Positions 5,625-9,375 of a stretch of DNA of 9,375 nucleotides are shown here, in pieces. This stretch comes from Actinomycetes bacterium (lineage in GTDB: Bacteria; Actinomycetota; Actinomycetes; Actinomycetales; Demequinaceae). The position numbers and the translations under genes are program-made. Where the stretch lies: assembly GCA_023428185.1 (NCBI GenBank), contig JAEYYZ010000210.1, positions 1 to 9,375 on the forward strand, given 5' to 3'. The notes beneath the pieces were generated by a model. That model was given only the letters and a program-made list of their open reading frames with translations, searched no databases and was not told the DNA's origin. Position 1 is the stretch's first letter; every line of letters begins with the position of its first letter.

Positions 5625-7994
5625 CTACAGCTTGGACATGGGATTGAACCGCAACAAGAGCCGCTTGACACCCTCGGGGGCACCAAAGTCCACCTTTGCT
5701 ACCGCGTTGCGGCCAGCGCCTTCGAGACCCACTACAGAGCCGAGGCCGTACTTGTCGTGCGTCACCCTGTCTCCTATGGCAAGGCCCAAATCGTCTGCGG
5801 CCGATGCCCCAGGCGGGCTGGGCGGCACGCTGCGGGTACGGATGGCTCCGGCACGGCTGTAGGTGTTGCCGTCGTCGCGATCCTGACTGCCACCGTATGA
5901 GCCCCCGGAGCCATAGGTGCTCGACCATCCGCCGCCGCCACGGCGCTCATCCTGGGTGCGCAGCCGCGCGGCTGATGCCTCTGACCGCCGCCACTCCACC
6001 AGGTCGGTGGGTACTTCCGTGACAAAACGTGAGGCCGCAAAGTACTGCGGGGCGCCCCAACTTGCGCGCACCTCGGCACGTGTCAAGTAAAGCCGTTCTC
6101 GAGCGCGAGTCAGGCCCACGTACGCGAGGCGCCGCTCTTCTTCGAGGTCTTTGGAGTTCCCGGACTCGATGGAGCGGATGTGGGGGAATGTGCCGTCCTC
6201 TAGTCCGGTGAGGAATACCACGGGGAACTCGAGGCCCTTGGCGGTGTGCAACGTCATCAGGGTCACCACGCCTCCACTGCCGTCGGCGTCGGGAATCTGA
6301 TCGGCATCGGCCACTAAAGCGACTTTCTCCAGGAAGTCCTCGAGCGTGCCTGCCGGGTTGTCGTCAGAGAACTCGCGACCCACCGCCACGAGCTCCATGA
6401 CGTTCTCCACGCGGCTAGCGTCTTGGGGATCGTCAGACCTGCGCAGTTCAGCGAGCATTCCGGAGCGGTCAGCGATCGCGTCGAGCACACCCGCGGGCCC
6501 GTTGTCGGCAGCAAGCGAGCGCAGATCGTCCATGAGCACCAAGAAGTCGGTGACGGCGCGTACCGCTCGCGGGGCGAGTCCCGTCTCGTCCACCCTGCGT
6601 AAGGCAGCACCAAAACTCACCGCAGGCTCGCCCCGGCGAGCAGCCTCGTTGGCGAGTTCCCTACGGAACTTCTCCACCGCCTCAATCGCGGTGTCCCCAA
6701 TACCTCGCCTAGGTGTGTTGATGATGCGACGCAGAGCGACGTCGTCATCCTCGTTCACCACGGCCGCGAGATACGCGAGCATGTCCTTGATCTCTTTGCG
6801 CTCGTAGAAGCGAGTGCCGCCCACCACTTTGTAAGGAATCTCCGCACGGATGAACCGCTCCTCAATGGCGCGGGATTGAGCGTTGGCGCGGTACATCACT
6901 GCCACGTCGGCGGGAGCCACTGACTCGGAGGCAATGAGCCGAGTGATCTCTTGAGCGATGAACAAGGCCTCGTCTTGCTCGTTGTCCGCCGCATAACCCA
7001 CGATGCGCTCCCCTGCCCCGGCATCGGTCCACAGATTCTTGGGACGGCGGGCGGGGTTGTTGGCGATCACCGCATTGGCCGCAGACAAGATGGTTTGTGT
7101 GGAACGGTAGTTCTGTTCCAGGTGGACGATGTGAGCGTTGGGGTAGTCCTTCTCGAACTCCAAGATGTTGCGGATGCTTGCGCCACGGAAGGCATAGATG
7201 GATTGGTCCGCGTCGCCCACTACGGTGAGCTGGCCGGAGTCACCCACGAGTTCCCTAATCAGCACGTATTGGGCGTGGTTGGTGTCTTGGTACTCATCCA
7301 CCAGCACGTGGCGGAACTGCGCGCGGTACCGCTGAGCAACGTCTTGATGGTGCTGGAGGAGCAGCACTGTCTTCATGATGAGGTCGTCAAAGTCCACGGC
7401 GTTGGCGCCTTCAAGGCGAAACTGGTACAGCCCGTATGCCTTGCCTGCCGCGTGATCAATGGAGAAACGGGAAGCACCCTCAGTCAAGCCTGCGGCAACG
7501 TCGGGCCCTATCAGTTCATCCTTGAACTGGCCGATGCGCCCCAACAGAGCCTTGGCAGAGAACTTCTTGGGATCAATGTCCAGTTCCCGCATCACGAGCT
7601 TCATGAGCGCTTGTGAATCGGCAGAGTCATAGATCGAGAAAGAGGACTTCAGGCCCGCGAGTTCGTAGTCGCGGCGCAAGATCCGCACGCACGCGCTGTG
7701 AAATGTGGATACCCACATGTGGCGGGCCTCTGGACCCACCAAAGCCTGAACTCGTTCCCGCATCTCGCCAGCGGCTTTGTTGGTGAACGTAATGGCCAGG
7801 ATCTCGTGCGGCCTGGCTCGGCCGGAGTCCAGGAGATGGGCCACCCTGTGCGTCAGCACCCGCGTCTTGCCTGATCCGGCTCCAGCGATGATGAGCAACG
7901 CGGGGCCGCTGTGCAGCACGGCCTCTGCCTGGTGGGGGTTGAGGCCCTCAAGGAGCGCGAGGTCAGACGAACCGACATCAAAAAGGGCATCCAT
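5625..7994 (-). CDS. pcrA: ATP-dependent DNA helicase PcrA/UvrD (superfamily 1A)
   Basis: This is a 3'-5' DNA helicase acting in nucleotide excision and mismatch repair, replication and clearing of stalled RNA polymerase or recombinase filaments. The 789-residue product carries the full SF1A motif set: Q motif LNPHQAEAV (18-26), Walker A AGAGSGKTR (37-45, Lys43), ITFTNKAA (68-75), Walker B DEYQDT (233-238), GDADQSIYAFRGA (260-272), QNYRST (294-299), TLHTAKGLEFPVV (581-593) and LAYVGLTRARERLYLT (623-638). A low-complexity Gly/Ser-rich linker (about 685-735) leads to a C-terminal Tudor-like domain, GDRVTHDKYGLGSVV onward (741-789), which in PcrA/UvrD contacts RNA polymerase. The N-terminus (MDALFD...LNPHQ) fits actinobacterial PcrA, which supports ATG 7994. 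No Shine-Dalgarno is visible there, so a leaderless transcript is possible. It lies 63 bases after the diguanylate cyclase gene. Confidence 0.97.
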   Translation of the reverse strand: MDALFDVGSSDLALLEGLNPHQAEAVLHSGPALLIIAGAGSGKTRVLTHRVAHLLDSGRARPHEILAITFTNKAAGEMRERVQALVGPEARHMWVSTFHSACVRILRRDYELAGLKSSFSIYDSADSQALMKLVMRELDIDPKKFSAKALLGRIGQFKDELIGPDVAAGLTEGASRFSIDHAAGKAYGLYQFRLEGANAVDFDDLIMKTVLLLQHHQDVAQRYRAQFRHVLVDEYQDTNHAQYVLIRELVGDSGQLTVVGDADQSIYAFRGASIRNILEFEKDYPNAHIVHLEQNYRSTQTILSAANAVIANNPARRPKNLWTDAGAGERIVGYAADNEQDEALFIAQEITRLIASESVAPADVAVMYRANAQSRAIEERFIRAEIPYKVVGGTRFYERKEIKDMLAYLAAVVNEDDDVALRRIINTPRRGIGDTAIEAVEKFRRELANEAARRGEPAVSFGAALRRVDETGLAPRAVRAVTDFLVLMDDLRSLAADNGPAGVLDAIADRSGMLAELRRSDDPQDASRVENVMELVAVGREFSDDNPAGTLEDFLEKVALVADADQIPDADGSGGVVTLMTLHTAKGLEFPVVFLTGLEDGTFPHIRSIESGNSKDLEEERRLAYVGLTRARERLYLTRAEVRASWGAPQYFAASRFVTEVPTDLVEWRRSEASAARLRTQDERRGGGGWSSTYGSGGSYGGSQDRDDGNTYSRAGAIRTRSVPPSPPGASAADDLGLAIGDRVTHDKYGLGSVVGLEGAGRNAVAKVDFGAPEGVKRLLLRFNPMSKL

Positions 7995-8003
7995 AACCGT
8001 GCA

Positions 8004-8009
8004 AGTCTA
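8004..8009 (-). promoter_or_regulatory. Possible -10 of a near-leaderless pcrA promoter
   Basis: TAGACT (minus strand) fits TANNNT and ends 9 bases before the pcrA ATG, which itself lacks a Shine-Dalgarno. Transcription would start within a few bases of the start codon, as in the leaderless mRNAs common in actinobacteria. No strong -35 is seen. Confidence 0.35.
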
Positions 8010-8057
8010 GGCGGTCTGGGCCACCCTGGAGGGGCCGATGTGGGGGTCTCTAGTTGG

Positions 8058-9221
8058 CTAGGACGGGCGACCGAGCGCGCTGGTGGGCAACGCGGCACCA
8101 ACGGTGACTACGCGGTTGCGACCCTCTTCTTTGGCTTGATAGAGCGCGTGGTCGGCGGTAGCGATGCATTCGTCGGGGCTCTGCCCAGGCACTCCCATGG
8201 CTGCACCAATGGAGACGGTCACACGGTGGACGTGGCCATCGCACAGTTGATGAAGTCCCGCGATGTGCGCGCGCAACCGCTCAAGCACGGGGGTGAGATC
8301 CGCGTGCCTCACTCCAGGCATCAGCACTAGGAATTCGTCACCACCCCATCGGCTCACCATGTCCGTGTCGCGGAAGTGGCCTTGAAGGGTGCGCGCTACC
8401 AACATGATGATCGCGTCGCCGCAGTCATGCCCGTGGGTGTCGTTGACTTCCTTGAAGAAGTCAAGGTCAATGAGGGCAATGCCGTAGTTGGCGCGTCCGC
8501 GTTCCGCATACTCGCCGAGCGCGGCAATCACTGGCCTGCGGTTGAAGACTCCAGTCAGCTCATCCGTAGTGGCCCGGAGCTCACCGTACCGGGCAGCGCC
8601 TTCAAGAATGCGCCGGCTCAATTTGACCTTCAACTGCAAGACGAGAATGGCGCAACCCACCAACAGTGCGGAAAACACGCGGTTGAAGGTAGCGAGATCT
8701 TCCGACAACGCGAGCGGAAGTTCATGCGCTCCTTGACCGGCAGGCCAGGCGAGTTCACACACCACATACGCACTGAGGGAGAAGAACGACAGTGCCAAGC
8801 GAGTGCCGGTTCGATGCGGGTTCACAATCAGAAACGGCAACAGCGCCAAACCAAAGAGCGAAGATTCGATGCTCGTGGCGGCGGAAAGTTCGCTGGCGAT
8901 TGCCATGATGGACAACACGCTCCACAACAAGACCAGAACAGCAGCCTCGCGCGCCCTGTCTACCCACGTTCCCACCAATGCCAAACCAAAAACCACTGCA
9001 TTGCCTACACCTAGCACCACGAGCGGCAAGAGTGCGCGTGAGTCGTAACGGCCGGCGATCAGTGCAAGGGACAGTGACCAAACCACGGCACCCACAATGA
9101 ACACCCGGGTGGTCCACAGAACTAGCCGCTCGTCGCGACGCCTCAATGCTTGCACCTGGGTAGGCGTCAGCGGAGCGGCTTCGATGCCGCTGCGCCCTTT
9201 GCGCCTCCTCCACCAGTGCAC
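8058..9221 (-). CDS. Membrane-anchored diguanylate cyclase (GGDEF domain)
   Basis: This protein probably makes cyclic di-GMP from two GTP and so controls surface attachment, development or envelope functions. The 387-residue product has a basic N-terminus, about six hydrophobic segments between residues 35 and 200 that form an unclassified membrane sensor, then a GGDEF domain (about 215-378). The domain is intact: TDELTGVFNRR (219-229), IDLDFFKEVND (251-261) with metal ligand Asp252, and RWGGDEF (291-297). The product-inhibition site RxxD (RDTD, 284-287) lies exactly five residues before GGDEF. There is no EAL, HD-GYP or PAS domain. The frame could start at TTG 9230, but GGGAG would then touch the start. 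GTG 9221 has AGGGAG at 9 bases (9231-9236) and is preferred. No other c-di-GMP gene is in the window, so the target is unknown. Confidence 0.92.
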   Translation of the reverse strand: MHWWRRRKGRSGIEAAPLTPTQVQALRRRDERLVLWTTRVFIVGAVVWSLSLALIAGRYDSRALLPLVVLGVGNAVVFGLALVGTWVDRAREAAVLVLLWSVLSIMAIASELSAATSIESSLFGLALLPFLIVNPHRTGTRLALSFFSLSAYVVCELAWPAGQGAHELPLALSEDLATFNRVFSALLVGCAILVLQLKVKLSRRILEGAARYGELRATTDELTGVFNRRPVIAALGEYAERGRANYGIALIDLDFFKEVNDTHGHDCGDAIIMLVARTLQGHFRDTDMVSRWGGDEFLVLMPGVRHADLTPVLERLRAHIAGLHQLCDGHVHRVTVSIGAAMGVPGQSPDECIATADHALYQAKEEGRNRVVTVGAALPTSALGRPS

Positions 9222-9230
9222 GTTCCCCAA

Positions 9231-9236
9231 CTCCCT
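9231..9236 (-). promoter_or_regulatory. Ribosome binding site deciding the diguanylate cyclase start
   Basis: AGGGAG (minus strand) lies 9 bases before GTG 9221 but directly abuts the alternative TTG at 9230, which makes the shorter protein more likely. Confidence 0.6.
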
Positions 9237-9253
9237 CTATCGCGGAACCCAAA

Positions 9254-9259
9254 AAGGTA
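9254..9259 (-). promoter_or_regulatory. Possible -10 of the diguanylate cyclase promoter
   Basis: TACCTT (minus strand) fits TANNNT and would start transcription near 9247, about 25 bases before GTG 9221. A second TANNNT match, TACCGT, lies at 9267-9272. Neither has a good -35, so the choice is open. Confidence 0.25.
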
Positions 9260-9284
9260 TGCCTCCACGGTAGGCACTGCGCCA

Positions 9285-9304
9285 TGCCCCCATAAGTGGG
9301 GGCA
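9285..9304. repeat. Perfect inverted repeat with 8-base arms in the divergent spacer
   Basis: TGCCCCCA-TAAG-TGGGGGCA is a perfect dyad between the diguanylate cyclase start (9221) and the candidate plus-strand start (9331). Neither strand has a T run after it, so it is a poor Rho-independent terminator. An operator for one or both divergent genes, or a factor-independent stop for unseen transcription, would fit. Its centre is about 45 bases upstream of the suggested cyclase transcription start. Confidence 0.5.
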
Positions 9305-9330
9305 AACGGCGTAGACGCGAAGTGTTAGAC

Positions 9331-9375
9331 ATGTCACACGACACGCCGAGCGACACGCGTGTCGTTGTGCGTTTT
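9331..9375 (+). CDS. Possible start of a plus-strand gene, cut by the right edge
   Basis: ATG 9331 opens a frame that stays open to the window end and reads MSHDTPSDTRVVVRF. A short hydrophilic lead into RVVVRF is reminiscent of the N-terminus of actinobacterial glutamyl-tRNA synthetase, where VRF is followed by a PSPTG motif, but that motif would lie outside the window. No good Shine-Dalgarno is visible upstream. Fifteen codons are too few to exclude chance. The alternative is plain intergenic DNA containing the palindrome at 9351-9364. Confidence 0.35.
   Translation, partial: MSHDTPSDTRVVVRF

Noticed and set aside
6951..7616. Open frame of 221 codons antisense to pcrA
   Set aside because: It lies opposite helicase motifs II-IV, which are unmistakable. 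Its product is low in recognisable structure.
8011..8050. GC-rich imperfect hairpin (GGCC...AGGGGCC) after the cyclase stop as a terminator
   Set aside because: The loop is too tight, there is a bulge in the stem and no T run follows on the minus strand.
7995..8057. LexA (SOS) box upstream of pcrA
   Set aside because: No GAAC-N4-GTTC-type site is present in the spacer, so there is no sequence support for SOS control here.
8376..9285. Open frames overlapping the diguanylate cyclase on both strands
   Set aside because: The cyclase frame has an intact GGDEF domain and membrane segments. The others are composition shadows.
9222..9330. Cyclic di-GMP riboswitch upstream of the GGDEF gene
   Set aside because: I looked for the conserved GEMM-type core and could not find it on the minus strand. 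The short dyads (TGCCT-N7-AGGCA at 9260-9276 and 9285-9304) do not form that architecture.
9351..9364. CGACACG-CGTGTCG palindrome as a terminator or operator
   Set aside because: It is perfect, but it falls inside a plausible start of a coding frame and the window ends 11 bases later, so its role cannot be judged.

Overview
The window looks like chromosomal DNA from a high-GC actinobacterium. A Micrococcales-type organism is my best guess, from the PcrA and SucCD sequences, the GTG starts, the GC-rich third positions and a candidate SigA-type -10 element of the TANNNT class. I cannot name a genus from the sequence. There are six complete genes and two genes cut by the window edges. I see no tRNA, rRNA, insertion sequence, CRISPR array or phage gene.

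Layout. The minus strand at the left holds the start of sucD (1-347) and all of sucC (357-1523), a tightly coupled TCA-cycle operon. A 183-base divergent spacer (1524-1706) follows. The plus strand then carries a large secreted beta-helix protein with ten Chlamydia Pmp-type repeats and two 'choice-of-anchor'-like C-terminal regions (1707-3746), and 39 bases further an L,D-transpeptidase (3786-4616). This ends tail to tail with an L-lactate dehydrogenase (4613-5560, minus), with both stop codons in one CTAG. Upstream of ldh, on the minus strand, are the helicase gene pcrA (5625-7994) and a membrane-anchored diguanylate cyclase (8058-9221). The last 154 bases hold a divergent spacer with a perfect inverted repeat and what may be the first 15 codons of a plus-strand gene (9331 onward).

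How the genes fit together. SucCD and LDH are central carbon enzymes: substrate-level phosphorylation in the TCA cycle, and pyruvate/lactate interconversion with an apparently intact fructose-1,6-bisphosphate site. PcrA is DNA repair and replication housekeeping. The beta-helix protein and the L,D-transpeptidase form a same-direction envelope pair. One is a secreted, probably adhesive or structural surface protein, the other a peptidoglycan cross-linking enzyme. This pair plus ldh sits between pcrA and sucC, which I recall as near neighbours in many actinobacteria, so it may be a lineage-specific insertion. The beta-helix protein is the least ordinary gene here and the best candidate for something undescribed. 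No clear new multi-gene system is visible.
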